Shown one piece after another: positions 7,847 to 16,453 of a stretch of 64,000 bases of DNA. Source of the stretch: Brotaphodocola catenula (GTDB lineage Bacteria > Bacillota > Clostridia > Lachnospirales > Lachnospiraceae); NCBI GenBank assembly GCA_020686985.1, contig JAJEPU010000010.1:19097-83096 (forward strand), written 5' to 3'. Within the stretch, counting starts at the first letter, position 1, and every line of letters begins with the position of its first letter. Below the pieces are notes generated by a model. The model was given only the letters and a program-made list of their open reading frames with translations. It had not been told where the DNA came from and did no database searches. The position numbers were made by a program, and so were the translations under genes.

Positions 7847-9943
7847 ATGAGTCGTGAGTACGAGGAAGACAGAAGACAGGGAGACGAGCGAAGCCGTCGC
7901 CGGACTTCAGAGCGTCAGAGAGAGATGGAAGGACCGGTTATCATGGAGGGCGGTTCGGTGACAGTGAGTCGTTCCGGACATTCGATGCATTCTGCACGTT
8001 CTGCGCGTTCTGTGCGCAGAGTTCGCAGTGTGCAGACTTCTGGAAATTCTGTAAATTCCGGAAGCAAAGAAGCAAAGCGGTGGCGCACAGCATCCTCTTC
8101 ACCGGAGTCCGGTGCGGGGAGACACCAGAGTGCACAGAGAAATGTTTCTCCAAGTAAAAATATTTCCAAGAGTGCATCTTCGAGAGGAGGCGGTGGCAAT
8201 TATAACAATGGCGGTCACGGTAATGGTGGTGGTCGCAATGGTGGCAATAATAATGGTTATAATGGCAATAACAACGGAAATAACAACCTGCCGAACCCGA
8301 GAAAAGAGATGGAGCGCGCCAAGAAGAGAAGAACGATCCGCAGAATCATCACGACAGTGATTGCGGAGTGCTTTGCGCTGTTCTTTATTTTCGGATATGG
8401 ATTTTTCGCACGCACGGCGGCAAAGATTCAGCGACCGAGCGAGGAAGAGATGAAGGAAGTTACGGTCAATCAGGATCTTCCGGAGGTCGCAACCCAGAAT
8501 ATGAAGGGTTACTGGACAATCGCAGTCTTCGGTGTGGATGCCCGTGACAATGCGATCAAGAAGGATACGAATGCGGATGTCAACATCATTTGCAGCATCA
8601 ATCTGGAAAACGGAGAGATTAAGCTCGTTTCCGTTTACCGTGACTCCTATCTGAACATCAGTCAGGAGAAGGGAAGCTACAATAAGATTAACCAGGCATA
8701 TTTCCTTGGTGGACCAGCTCAGGCGATGACCGCGTTAAACCGCAACCTCGATCTGAATATTACGGACTATATCACCTTTAACTGGAAGGCAGTTGCGCAG
8801 GGAATTGATATCCTTGGCGGTGTCGATGTGGAGCTGAGCAAGGCAGAGTTCTACTATATTAACTCTTTCATCACAGAGACCGTAAAGGCAACCGGAATCG
8901 GTTCGACTCAGCTGACCCATGCAGGAATGAATCATCTTGACGGTGTTCAGGCAGTTGCATATGGTCGTCTCCGTCTGATGGATACGGATTATGCGCGTAC
9001 TGAGCGCCAGAGAAAGATTATCAGCCTTGCGTTTGAGAAGGCGCAGAAGGCAGATTTCCAGACTCTTTATCGTCTGATCGGAACCGTGTTCCCGAATACT
9101 TACACCAGCCTTTGGGTGGATGATCTTGTAAACAATGCGAAGAACATCTCGAAGTTCCATCTCGTAGATACGACTGGATTCCCGCAGGCGCGCGGTGAGG
9201 CGAATATGGGCAAGAAGGGATCGGTTGTTGTTCCGGCAACGCTTGAGAGCAATGTCAAACTGCTTCATGAGTTCCTCTACGATGAGACCGATTATGAGCC
9301 GTCTGAGACCGTAAAGAAGATTGGCGAGAAGATCTCTGCGAATACCGGCATCTATAAAGAGGGTCAGGTTGTCAAGAAGGTGGGAACGGACAGTGGAGTT
9401 GTTCAGCCTCAGAAGACGACGGCTTCTGCGACAACTGGATCTTCAAAGAATTCTAAGGATGAGTCTGGCACCGATGACAAGAAAGATGTAAAGGTGACTG
9501 TGGAGTCGGATGATTCATCTACCGGAAAGATTTCCGAGAGCACGAAGGCGGATGAGAAGGGGTCTAAAGACTCGAAGGATGCTCACGAGACGACATCTGC
9601 AAAGGATGTAAAGGAAACGAAGGACGCAAAGGAAACGACGAAAGAGACAACAAAAGAGGAGAAGGGAACAACAGAAATAAAGGAGACGATCGCGCCGAAG
9701 GAGAGCACGAGTGCGAGCCATGCGGGAACGTCGACGACCTCCGCTTATCGTGAGACAACTGCGTCTCATTCTACTTCCGGTGGAACATCTGAACTTCCGC
9801 CGGCATCGACTGTACGCGGAGAGGGACCGGCTTCGTCTACGACGTCAGCGTCCAAGGAGACCACTGCACATGTGGGACCGGGAGGAACAAGTACAACGCC
9901 GACGACTGCTGGATCTGGTCCGGTTTCAAGACCGGGGCAGTAA
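7847..9943 (+). CDS. LytR-CpsA-Psr (LCP) family cell-wall ligase with disordered ends
   Basis: LCP enzymes attach polyprenyl-linked glycans such as teichoic acids or capsule to peptidoglycan on the outer membrane face. This one has 698 residues, well above the usual 300-450. Residues 1-160 are Ser/Arg-rich and then Gly/Asn-rich, which is probably cytoplasmic and disordered. One membrane helix spans about 165-190. The LCP domain runs from about 222 to 400, with VFGVDARD, SVYRDSYL and MDTDYARTERQR carrying the conserved Asp and Arg residues. From about 455 to the end there is a Lys/Glu/Thr/Ser-rich tail, perhaps wall-spanning. It follows a glycan cluster, a natural partner. The GAGG before ATG 7847 is modest. 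Confidence 0.9.
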   Translation: MSREYEEDRRQGDERSRRRTSERQREMEGPVIMEGGSVTVSRSGHSMHSARSARSVRRVRSVQTSGNSVNSGSKEAKRWRTASSSPESGAGRHQSAQRNVSPSKNISKSASSRGGGGNYNNGGHGNGGGRNGGNNNGYNGNNNGNNNLPNPRKEMERAKKRRTIRRIITTVIAECFALFFIFGYGFFARTAAKIQRPSEEEMKEVTVNQDLPEVATQNMKGYWTIAVFGVDARDNAIKKDTNADVNIICSINLENGEIKLVSVYRDSYLNISQEKGSYNKINQAYFLGGPAQAMTALNRNLDLNITDYITFNWKAVAQGIDILGGVDVELSKAEFYYINSFITETVKATGIGSTQLTHAGMNHLDGVQAVAYGRLRLMDTDYARTERQRKIISLAFEKAQKADFQTLYRLIGTVFPNTYTSLWVDDLVNNAKNISKFHLVDTTGFPQARGEANMGKKGSVVVPATLESNVKLLHEFLYDETDYEPSETVKKIGEKISANTGIYKEGQVVKKVGTDSGVVQPQKTTASATTGSSKNSKDESGTDDKKDVKVTVESDDSSTGKISESTKADEKGSKDSKDAHETTSAKDVKETKDAKETTKETTKEEKGTTEIKETIAPKESTSASHAGTSTTSAYRETTASHSTSGGTSELPPASTVRGEGPASSTTSASKETTAHVGPGGTSTTPTTAGSGPVSRPGQ

Positions 9944-10028
9944 AGTGGGCTGGTGTTAGCTAGCACGATGAAGATTTTAAACATTTTCGACAGGTAATAA
10001 AAAAATAAGAGATTATAAGATGGCTCAT

Positions 10029-10165
10029 GGCTCCGTTCACGGGTAAAGTCATGCAAACGCGCTCTCGCTCCGGGTTCAACGTAGCGGTGCATAAGACCGT
10101 AAAAGACACGGTCTAAGCACCGACGTCTCACACGGGTTTGCATGTACTTTCCCGCTGACGGAGCC
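10029..10165 (+). repeat. Family 1 structured intergenic repeat, copy A (137 bp)
   Basis: The ends pair as GGCTCCGT (10029-10036) with ACGGAGCC (10158-10165). Next inside, GGG, a bulged T and AAAGT (10041-10049) pair with ACTTT-CCC (10146-10153), and CATGCAAAC (10050-10058) pairs with GTTTGCATG (10136-10144). Inside this stem is a small GCG-CTCT-CGC hairpin, a constant TCCGGGTTC block and a long hairpin. The hairpin is ACGT/ACGT, GGTGC/GCACC and GACCGT/ACGGTC around the loop AAAAGAC (10101-10107). The whole folds as a three-way junction. Copy B at 38041 has the same length with about 20 differences, many of them paired. Confidence 0.85.
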
Positions 10166-10343
10166 TTTTCTGCATATATATTCATTGAAAGAAAGAGACA
10201 GAAAAAAGTGTCTGTCATAGCTGTTTTTGTATACACGTTTCCCTCAACTATTTTTCTTATGTGTATGTTTCACATCTTAGATACGTTTCCATCACATTTC
10301 CGACACAATTAATTGTTATAGTCTTGATAGTAAAGAGAGAACA

Positions 10344-10474
10344 TTACTGTAACGGGTAGGTATTTTTTGAACTGAAAATGCCGTATGATACAGTGGTGGT
10401 AGCAGGTTTTGCCGATTTGGAATGCAAAGCATCGGCAAAATCCGTTGCTGTTTGCAGGGTGTGTGAACAGCAAC
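10344..10474 (+). repeat. Family 2 structured intergenic repeat, copy 1
   Basis: The element runs from TTACTGT (10344-10350) to ACAGCAAC (10467-10474), so its ends are near-inverted repeats. Internal pairings are GGTTTTGCCGAT with ATCGGCAAAATCC and the perfect 10-bp stem CGTTGCTGTT (10443-10452) with AACAGCAACG (10466-10475). A full copy in the opposite orientation is at 32183-32315. Confidence 0.85.
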
Positions 10475-10582
10475 GAGAATATAAAAGATATTTGCGATAG
10501 AAAATGGTTTTCTGAGACAGTGAGAGTATGGAAAACGTGATTGCGAATATCATGAGGTGATAGAGGAAAGGGGACTGGAGAA

Positions 10583-12010
10583 ATGTTTGAGGATGAGGAC
10601 AGAGAGTTCCATGAAAATAATAGAGAGAACGATTATCATGATGATGCATATGACAGAATGAATGAGGACGATCAGAGAACATCGCAGGAGATGTGGGAGG
10701 ATGACGGACAGGAGTCTGTGAAGGAAGATCCTCAGAGCGGATGGGTGGAGAATCATCCGAATGCTCAGATTCCGGATGAGCCGGTTCACGGTTCAGCGGG
10801 GATGCCACCGGTTGTCAAAAGGATTGCCGGGGTTGCAGTTTCGGCGGTTCTGTTTGGTGTGATTGCGGGTGGAACGATGTTTGGAGTGAACCAGGCAGGA
10901 AATTATCTGAGAGATCAGTATTTTCCGAAGAGTGAGACTCAGCTGATGATTGCCCAGGCGCCGACGGCAGATCAGGGTGGGGACGCTGCATCTTCGATTC
11001 AGACCGGAATGGATGTATCGGAGATTGCTTCCAATGCAATGCCGTCCGTTGTGGCGATCAATAATACGATGCTGATGCAACAGCAGACCTGGTTTGGGCC
11101 GGGAAGAACCGTGGAAGTACCGAGCAGTGGATCAGGAATCATCGTCGGACAGAATGACAGTGAGCTTCTGATTGTGACGAATAATCACGTTGTCGAGGAT
11201 TCCAATCAGCTGACAGTGACCTTTATTGATAACAGTCAGGTCAATGCGACGATCAAGGGAACGGATGCCGATCAGGATCTTGCGGTTATTGCAGTTTCGT
11301 TGAAAGATATCCCGGCGGAGGCAATGAGCCAAATCAAGATCGCGACGCTCGGAGATTCCGATGCGCTCAAGGTTGGTCAGGGCGTTGTCGCAATCGGAAA
11401 TGCACTTGGATATGGACAGTCGGTGACGGTTGGCTACATCAGTGCGCTTAACCGAGAAGTAAAGACAAGTGAGACGGATGTGAAAAAACTGCTTCAGACG
11501 GATGCTGCGATCAATCCGGGTAACAGTGGTGGTGCACTTTTGAATACGAGGGGTGAGGTGATCGGAATCAACTCTGCCAAATATTCTTCGACCGAGGTTG
11601 AGGGAATGGGATATGCAATTCCGGTGTCTCAGGTCAAGGATATTATTAATCAGTTGATGAACCGTAAAGTCCGCACAGAGGTTGCACAGGCACAGCAGGG
11701 CTACCTTGGAATTCAGGGACAGAACATCGATGACAATGCAGCGTCGATGTATGGAATGCCAAAGGGAATCTATGTCTACAAGATTGTGGAGAATGGAGCA
11801 GCGTCGAAGTCAGAGCTGAAGGAAAAGGATATCATCACAAAGTTTGATGGGCAGAGTGTTCGCACAATGGCAGACTTGAAAGACTTACTGAAATATTATC
11901 GGTCCGGTGAGACGGTTGAATTGACCGTTCAGTCGCTGGAGAACGGAGAGTATCAGGAGCGTACCGTTTCAATCACACTCGGAACTAAACCGGCGGACAG
12001 CAGACAGTAA
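10583..12010 (+). CDS. htrA: HtrA/DegP-family membrane-anchored serine protease
   Basis: A 475-residue envelope quality-control protease that degrades misfolded exported proteins. An acidic cytoplasmic N-terminus of about 75 residues leads to one membrane helix (about 80-100). The trypsin-like domain carries the triad His202 (TNNHVVED), Asp232 (DADQDLAVI) and Ser315 (NPGNSGGALL). A single PDZ domain follows (GYLGIQGQNI to about residue 460). Length and single PDZ match the Firmicutes HtrA/YkdA group. A strong terminator follows at 12041. It stands alone between an LCP gene and a clpX-type gene, possibly as part of a stress response. Confidence 0.92.
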   Translation: MFEDEDREFHENNRENDYHDDAYDRMNEDDQRTSQEMWEDDGQESVKEDPQSGWVENHPNAQIPDEPVHGSAGMPPVVKRIAGVAVSAVLFGVIAGGTMFGVNQAGNYLRDQYFPKSETQLMIAQAPTADQGGDAASSIQTGMDVSEIASNAMPSVVAINNTMLMQQQTWFGPGRTVEVPSSGSGIIVGQNDSELLIVTNNHVVEDSNQLTVTFIDNSQVNATIKGTDADQDLAVIAVSLKDIPAEAMSQIKIATLGDSDALKVGQGVVAIGNALGYGQSVTVGYISALNREVKTSETDVKKLLQTDAAINPGNSGGALLNTRGEVIGINSAKYSSTEVEGMGYAIPVSQVKDIINQLMNRKVRTEVAQAQQGYLGIQGQNIDDNAASMYGMPKGIYVYKIVENGAASKSELKEKDIITKFDGQSVRTMADLKDLLKYYRSGETVELTVQSLENGEYQERTVSITLGTKPADSRQ

Positions 12011-12040
12011 CGGACAGAGATAAATTTAGATAAAAAATGG

Positions 12041-12083
12041 GTACTGTGATGGGAGAAATCTTCTTTTGTCACAGTACTTTTTT
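12041..12083 (+). terminator. Rho-independent terminator of htrA
   Basis: A perfect 9-bp stem, GTACTGTGA (12041-12049) with TCACAGTAC (12069-12077), is followed at once by a run of six T. It lies 30 bases after the htrA stop. Confidence 0.92.
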
Positions 12084-12210
12084 GTATGATAGGAAATTGC
12101 GTCCTATCATACAAAAACGCTCCGCGAGGATGCGCACTCGGCGCAGGGAAAGAGGGTTGCCGAAGCAACCGCGCCTCAGCGCGAGAATGTGCCAGGGCAC
12201 ATTCTTTTTT
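12078..12210 (+). repeat. Family 3 terminator-associated repeat, copy 1
   Basis: It starts in the htrA terminator T-tract. GTATGATAGGA (12084-12094) pairs with TCCTATCATAC (12102-12112), flanked by T and A runs that lengthen the stem. The constant block CGCTCCGCGAGGATGCGC follows, then GGTTGC-CGAA-GCAACC (12155-12170). It ends in AGAATGTGC (12184-12192) paired with GCACATTCT (12197-12205) and a T run, which itself looks like a terminator. A shorter copy is at 49821 and a scrambled one at 23537. Confidence 0.8.
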
Positions 12211-12331
12211 ATTAGACTACCTCTTTTGCTGTCTGGCAGATTTTCTGCATTGACCTGTGAGGAAGATGCGTATAAAGTATACATGAGGGCGAACAGGATA
12301 GATTCGGTCAAGGCTGGAGAAGGAGAGAACG

Positions 12332-13858
12332 ATGGAAGATTTCAGAGAAGTACAGGATGAACAGAAAAAAGATGATGTGAAAGAGATAACAGGAGAAAAG
12401 ACAGAAAATATGGAGATAGATGATAAGACAACAGAGAAGAAGGAAACCTCTTCGGACACGCAGGAATATGAGAAAGTCTGCTACATTTGCCGGAGACCGG
12501 AAAGCAAGGCAGGAAGCATGATTATGATGCCGGGAAATATCTGCCTTTGCCATGACTGCATGCAAAAAGCCTTTGACTCCATTATGGGAAAAGGCATGGA
12601 TATGTCGAAGATTGACTGGTCGAAGATGGATCTCTCCCAGATTCCGGGGATGCCATATATGAATATGAACTTTACGAATCCGACGGATATGGAGGGATTC
12701 GGGAATGCGATGATTTCAAACAAGCAGAAGGTAAAGAAGCGCAAGGAAAAAAACGGACCGGATTTTCAGTTAAAGGACATCACGGCACCCCATATTCTCA
12801 AGGCAAAGCTCGATCAGTATGTGATCGGTCAGGACAAGGCGAAAAAGGTGATGGCGGTTGCCGTTTATAATCATTATAAGAGAATTTTTGATGAGGAACA
12901 GCGCCAGGCACTCGAAAAAAAAGGCGAGAAGTCAACAGACGATGTGCGCATTGAAAAGTCCAATATCCTGATGATTGGACCGACCGGAAGCGGAAAGACG
13001 TATCTTGTCAAGACACTCGCAAATCTGTTGAATGTTCCGCTCGCGATTGCCGATGCGACCTCGCTGACAGAAGCAGGATATATCGGAGACGATATTGAGA
13101 GCGTAGTTTCCAAACTCCTGACGGCTTCCGGAAATGATGTGGAGAAGGCGGAGCATGGAATTATCTTTATCGATGAGATTGATAAAATTGCCCGCAAGAA
13201 GGAGACGAACACCAGAGACGTGAGCGGAGAGTCTGTTCAGCAGGAGCTTCTGAAACTTCTTGAGGGAAGCACGGTGGAGGTTCCGGTCGGAGCCGGTCAG
13301 AAAAATGCGCTTACACCGACGACAACCGTGAATACAGAAAATATCCTGTTTATCTGCGGGGGCGCTTTTCCGGATCTTGAGACGATCATCCGTGAGCGTT
13401 TGCAGAAAAAGTCATCGATGGGCTTCGGTGCTGTTCTCAAGGACGATGCAGAGCAGGAGAGACAGATTCTCTCAAAGGTGACGACGGAGGATCTCAGAAA
13501 GTTCGGTATGATTCCGGAGTTTCTCGGAAGACTTCCGGTTACAGTTACGCTTGAAAAACTGAATGAAGAGCTGTTGATGAGAATTCTCAGGGAGCCGAGA
13601 AATGCGATTCTCCGTCAGTATGAGAAACTTCTCTCAATGGATGAGGTCAAGCTCGAGTTTGAGGAGGACGCACTCAGATGGATTGCAGAAGAGGCACTCC
13701 GGAGAGATACCGGAGCGCGTGCGCTTCGGGCAATTCTTGAGGAGTTCATGCTCGACATCATGTATGAAATCCCGAAAGATCCGGGAATCGGCACGGTCGT
13801 TGTGACTCGCTCGTACCTTGAGAAAAAGGGTGGACCACTGATCCAGATGCGTGGATAG
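12332..13858 (+). CDS. clpX: ClpX-family AAA+ unfoldase
   Basis: A 508-residue ATP-dependent unfoldase that feeds substrates to ClpP. After about 45 acidic residues comes a four-Cys zinc-binding domain (CYICRRP...CLCHDCM). The AAA+ core has Walker A GPTGSGKT, Walker B IIFIDEID and the pore loop EAGYIGDD, where ClpX usually has GYVG. The ClpP-docking tripeptide is Met-Gly-Phe (SSMGFGAVL), where most ClpX have Ile-Gly-Phe. It is about 80-90 residues longer than ordinary ClpX because of the acidic N-terminus and a Met-rich linker (residues 85-115). clpP is not adjacent. It may be the genome's main ClpX or a second paralogue; family assignment is firm. Confidence 0.88.
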   Translation: MEDFREVQDEQKKDDVKEITGEKTENMEIDDKTTEKKETSSDTQEYEKVCYICRRPESKAGSMIMMPGNICLCHDCMQKAFDSIMGKGMDMSKIDWSKMDLSQIPGMPYMNMNFTNPTDMEGFGNAMISNKQKVKKRKEKNGPDFQLKDITAPHILKAKLDQYVIGQDKAKKVMAVAVYNHYKRIFDEEQRQALEKKGEKSTDDVRIEKSNILMIGPTGSGKTYLVKTLANLLNVPLAIADATSLTEAGYIGDDIESVVSKLLTASGNDVEKAEHGIIFIDEIDKIARKKETNTRDVSGESVQQELLKLLEGSTVEVPVGAGQKNALTPTTTVNTENILFICGGAFPDLETIIRERLQKKSSMGFGAVLKDDAEQERQILSKVTTEDLRKFGMIPEFLGRLPVTVTLEKLNEELLMRILREPRNAILRQYEKLLSMDEVKLEFEEDALRWIAEEALRRDTGARALRAILEEFMLDIMYEIPKDPGIGTVVVTRSYLEKKGGPLIQMRG

Positions 13859-13940
13859 TAGTTAGCTGTCCCAGATGTAGTTCGACACGGATTTTTTATC
13901 TCATTACGACACCTATGGAATATTGTCTTTACGGACTTAT

Positions 13941-15680
13941 TTATTCCCTTAAATTTAGAAAAGACTGATACAGATTTAAAGTTCCATATCCCCACTGTCG
14001 ATTTGGATAGCGGAAGGCAGGATTGCGTCCGGCACCTCCGATCAGCATTGCCTTGACGGAGGTGCTTGTGAGGTAGGGCGCATTGCCATCGACAAATGCC
14101 CAGGAAAGGATATCAGCACAAGCACCTGCGGTGAGCCCGGCGGAGACGGAGGTTCCCGTTTTGCGGGTGAAGAGATTTTCAGGATCGGCATTGGGATCGT
14201 CCGATGAGGAAGCACCCTGCACATCGACACCCGGGGCGCACAGATCTGGTTTGATCGCGCTGGAGCGGGTGTACCCGCGACTGCTGTGAATGTAAATACT
14301 GTCAGTGAGATGGTTGTAAGCCCCTACGGTTACAGGCATCTGCCCGTTTCCGGGATCGGTGATCGTCGTATCCGGATCAGATCGGAGAAAGATGGTTCGA
14401 GGAGCAATAAATGGATTTTGCGGAAGCCAGATATGGAACTGTCCGCTGAGATAGAGTACCGGATAGACACGGATGTGCCAGATCCCCGGAGATGGAGTCT
14501 CAAAGCGCAGAAAAATCAGCTGGCTTCCCGAGGAACTCTCATAAGTCTGATAGGTAAGCGCGATCTTTGTCGCGTCGAGAGCAAAGGTGATCTCTGTTTC
14601 TTTTCCGAGAACAAGGGGGACGCGCTCGATCTGCTCTCCGGATGGCGACACAAAACCAATCGTGTAGAGATCTGGCTCATTTGCCCAAAGTTCCATGCAA
14701 AAACCATTTTCCCCTTCTGAGACGCGAAGTTCCACATCGTCCCATTCTTCTTGTTCTGAAAGATTTCCCAGATAATGATGATGATATCCGGTCTCATTCC
14801 CGGCTCCTGCGACAGCGACAAGTCCCATTGAACTTGTGAGTGCCTGAAGCTGAAGGCAGAGCGGAGAAGTCCCATCGTGACTTCCCTGAGACGTTCCAAG
14901 CCCGAAGAGAAGGACGAGGGGCATCCGGCGATCACCTGCTAACCCGAGGAGAAAGCTCACCGCACTCATAATATCATTTTCCTGATAAGCAGGTACATCT
15001 GGAGCAATTAAAAAGAAATCACGCAGATATTGTTTTGCTGGTTTAAGTTTGACAACAGCAAGTTCTGCCTCAGGTGCTGAGCCGGAAAAGGCAGTCGGAG
15101 TCTGAATCTGGCTTCCACCGGCAATACTTGCAAGAAAGGTGCCATGCCCGTTCGTATCGCGACTCGGGACGAGTTCATAAGGATTTCTAAGACGCAGAGC
15201 GTTGTTAATGTCATCCTGTATGTATACAGTTCCGTAAAAAGGCTGAAAGCCAGAAACCGCCTGTGGTTCTGTATCAGAGGAGATTGTCTGATCCCAGATT
15301 CCGACGATGCGCGTGGTTCCGTCGGCACGGCGAAAAAGAGGACTCGTGTAATCAATTCCGGTATCGATGATTCCGATCATGACTCCTCGCCCCGATGCCC
15401 GGATTGCAGGTTGACGGACTGCATCAAGAACTCCACTGCTCTCAAGTGCTGTGGTATCCAACAGACTGTAAAGTTTTGGAATTGCGGTGTAGGTGTAACG
15501 ACTGATACTTAGAGGGAGAACACTCTCGAGAGGTGTGTGAACGATGGCAAATTCACGACTGATAAAATTGATACAGGTACTGCTTGTGAATTTGAATACC
15601 TCATCGCTTGCGCGTGAAGAATAACGAAGAATAAAGTCGGCATAATCTTCCGATGCCGGATCAAAGGAACAGGGGATCAT
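13941..15680 (-). CDS. Csp-like S8 subtilisin-family protease
   Basis: A 579-residue subtilase with the triad Asp106 (IGIIDTGID), His179 (TNGHGTFLAS) and Ser511 (TGTSVSAG), all intact. No signal peptide is visible. The insertion of a long beta-rich region between His and Ser, and the short N-terminal propeptide-like part, resemble the Csp germination proteases of sporulating clostridia (CspA/B/C group). Those cleave the cortex hydrolase pro-SleC. That role is inferred from architecture only; no sleC gene is in the window. The start has CCGGAG about 8 bases upstream on the minus strand. It converges with clpX and is divergent from the lspA-like gene. Confidence 0.8.
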   Translation of the reverse strand: MIPCSFDPASEDYADFILRYSSRASDEVFKFTSSTCINFISREFAIVHTPLESVLPLSISRYTYTAIPKLYSLLDTTALESSGVLDAVRQPAIRASGRGVMIGIIDTGIDYTSPLFRRADGTTRIVGIWDQTISSDTEPQAVSGFQPFYGTVYIQDDINNALRLRNPYELVPSRDTNGHGTFLASIAGGSQIQTPTAFSGSAPEAELAVVKLKPAKQYLRDFFLIAPDVPAYQENDIMSAVSFLLGLAGDRRMPLVLLFGLGTSQGSHDGTSPLCLQLQALTSSMGLVAVAGAGNETGYHHHYLGNLSEQEEWDDVELRVSEGENGFCMELWANEPDLYTIGFVSPSGEQIERVPLVLGKETEITFALDATKIALTYQTYESSSGSQLIFLRFETPSPGIWHIRVYPVLYLSGQFHIWLPQNPFIAPRTIFLRSDPDTTITDPGNGQMPVTVGAYNHLTDSIYIHSSRGYTRSSAIKPDLCAPGVDVQGASSSDDPNADPENLFTRKTGTSVSAGLTAGACADILSWAFVDGNAPYLTSTSVKAMLIGGAGRNPAFRYPNRQWGYGTLNLYQSFLNLRE

Positions 15681-15868
15681 AATAGAAAACTCCGGTGATT
15701 CGCTTTTATTCTCTTATATTTTATGGAAACAGAATGAGAATGACAGATCAAATTTAATTCTAAGAAAGAAATAATGAATAGGATGAATTGATTTGACGGA
15801 AAATTGAGCAAATAGTAAAATGAAATAACAAAGCTCTTATTTCACAGTCGGAGCGGAGAGGAGAAGAT

Positions 15869-16429
15869 ATGATTTATTTATTCTTAATTGCGGGGATTGC
15901 AGGTGGAGATCTCGCACTTAAATGGTGGGTGGAGAAGCAGAATCCAGAGGATTTCCCGCGGGAGCTCAAGGGAAGCCACGGAAAAATCTGGCTTTACCGC
16001 AATCACAACGCGGGATTTCCATTTGGATTTCTCGAAAAGTATCAGCAGATTGTGCGCTTGATTCCACTTTCGATCATTTCTGGTCTGTTTGGCGTGTTTC
16101 TTTACCTGCTTCCGAAAAAGGGAGCACAGGCGCATGTTCAGAAGCTCGGGCTTTCGATTCTTCTCGGAGGAGCACTCAGCAATCTCTATGACCGGATGGT
16201 TCGTCATTACATCGTAGATTATTTCAGCATCCGAATCGGGGCACTCAAGAAAGTTGTCTTCAATCTCGGAGATTTTGCAGTTTTCTTGGGGAGCGGAATC
16301 CTTGCAATGTTCGGGCTGGTTCAGGATGTGAGACAGACCCTTGCAAAGCATGCGGAGATGATGCAGGCGCAGGCAGAAAAGAAGAAAGAACTCGGCGCGG
16401 TGGCGGAGCATGCCGGCGATAGGTTATAA
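15869..16429 (+). CDS. Lipoprotein signal peptidase II-like (LspA family)
   Basis: A 186-residue inner-membrane aspartyl protease that removes lipoprotein signal peptides. Four hydrophobic segments are visible. The two catalytic aspartates lie in NLYDRMVRHYIVDYF and in FNLGDFAVF, corresponding to the NLxDR and FNxAD boxes of LspA. The conserved NxGAAFG box is altered to NAGFPFGFL, and the C-terminus has about 25 extra residues rich in Lys, Glu and Ala. It is therefore a divergent member; a more typical LspA may exist elsewhere in the genome. GGAGAGGAG precedes the ATG. It is followed by a convergent small membrane protein gene. Confidence 0.75.
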   Translation: MIYLFLIAGIAGGDLALKWWVEKQNPEDFPRELKGSHGKIWLYRNHNAGFPFGFLEKYQQIVRLIPLSIISGLFGVFLYLLPKKGAQAHVQKLGLSILLGGALSNLYDRMVRHYIVDYFSIRIGALKKVVFNLGDFAVFLGSGILAMFGLVQDVRQTLAKHAEMMQAQAEKKKELGAVAEHAGDRL

Positions 16430-16453
16430 GTTGGAGAGAGTCCGAGTCCACTC

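Larger units (their letters stand above)
9944..10582. other. 639-base intergenic region holding two dispersed repeats
   Basis: No gene is visible here. The stretch carries a full family 1 repeat (10029-10165) and a full family 2 repeat (10344-10474), annotated separately. Between them is AT-rich DNA with no clear promoter. The htrA promoter is probably in this gap, but I cannot place it confidently. Confidence 0.6.
12011..12331. other. 321-base intergenic region: terminator plus family 3 repeat
   Basis: This gap holds the htrA terminator (12041-12083), a family 3 repeat beginning in its T-tract (12078-12210) and about 120 bases of leader before the next gene. I see no small open frame with a credible ribosome-binding site. 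Confidence 0.6.

Noticed and set aside
8190..8290. Repetitive GGT/AAT text as a CRISPR or satellite array
   Set aside because: It is in frame within the LCP gene and codes for a Gly/Asn-rich tract; there are no regular repeat-spacer units.
10029..10170. Family 1 copy A as a simple terminator of the LCP gene
   Set aside because: A short TTTT follows copy A, but copies B and C have none, and the multi-branched, co-varying fold is far more complex than a terminator.
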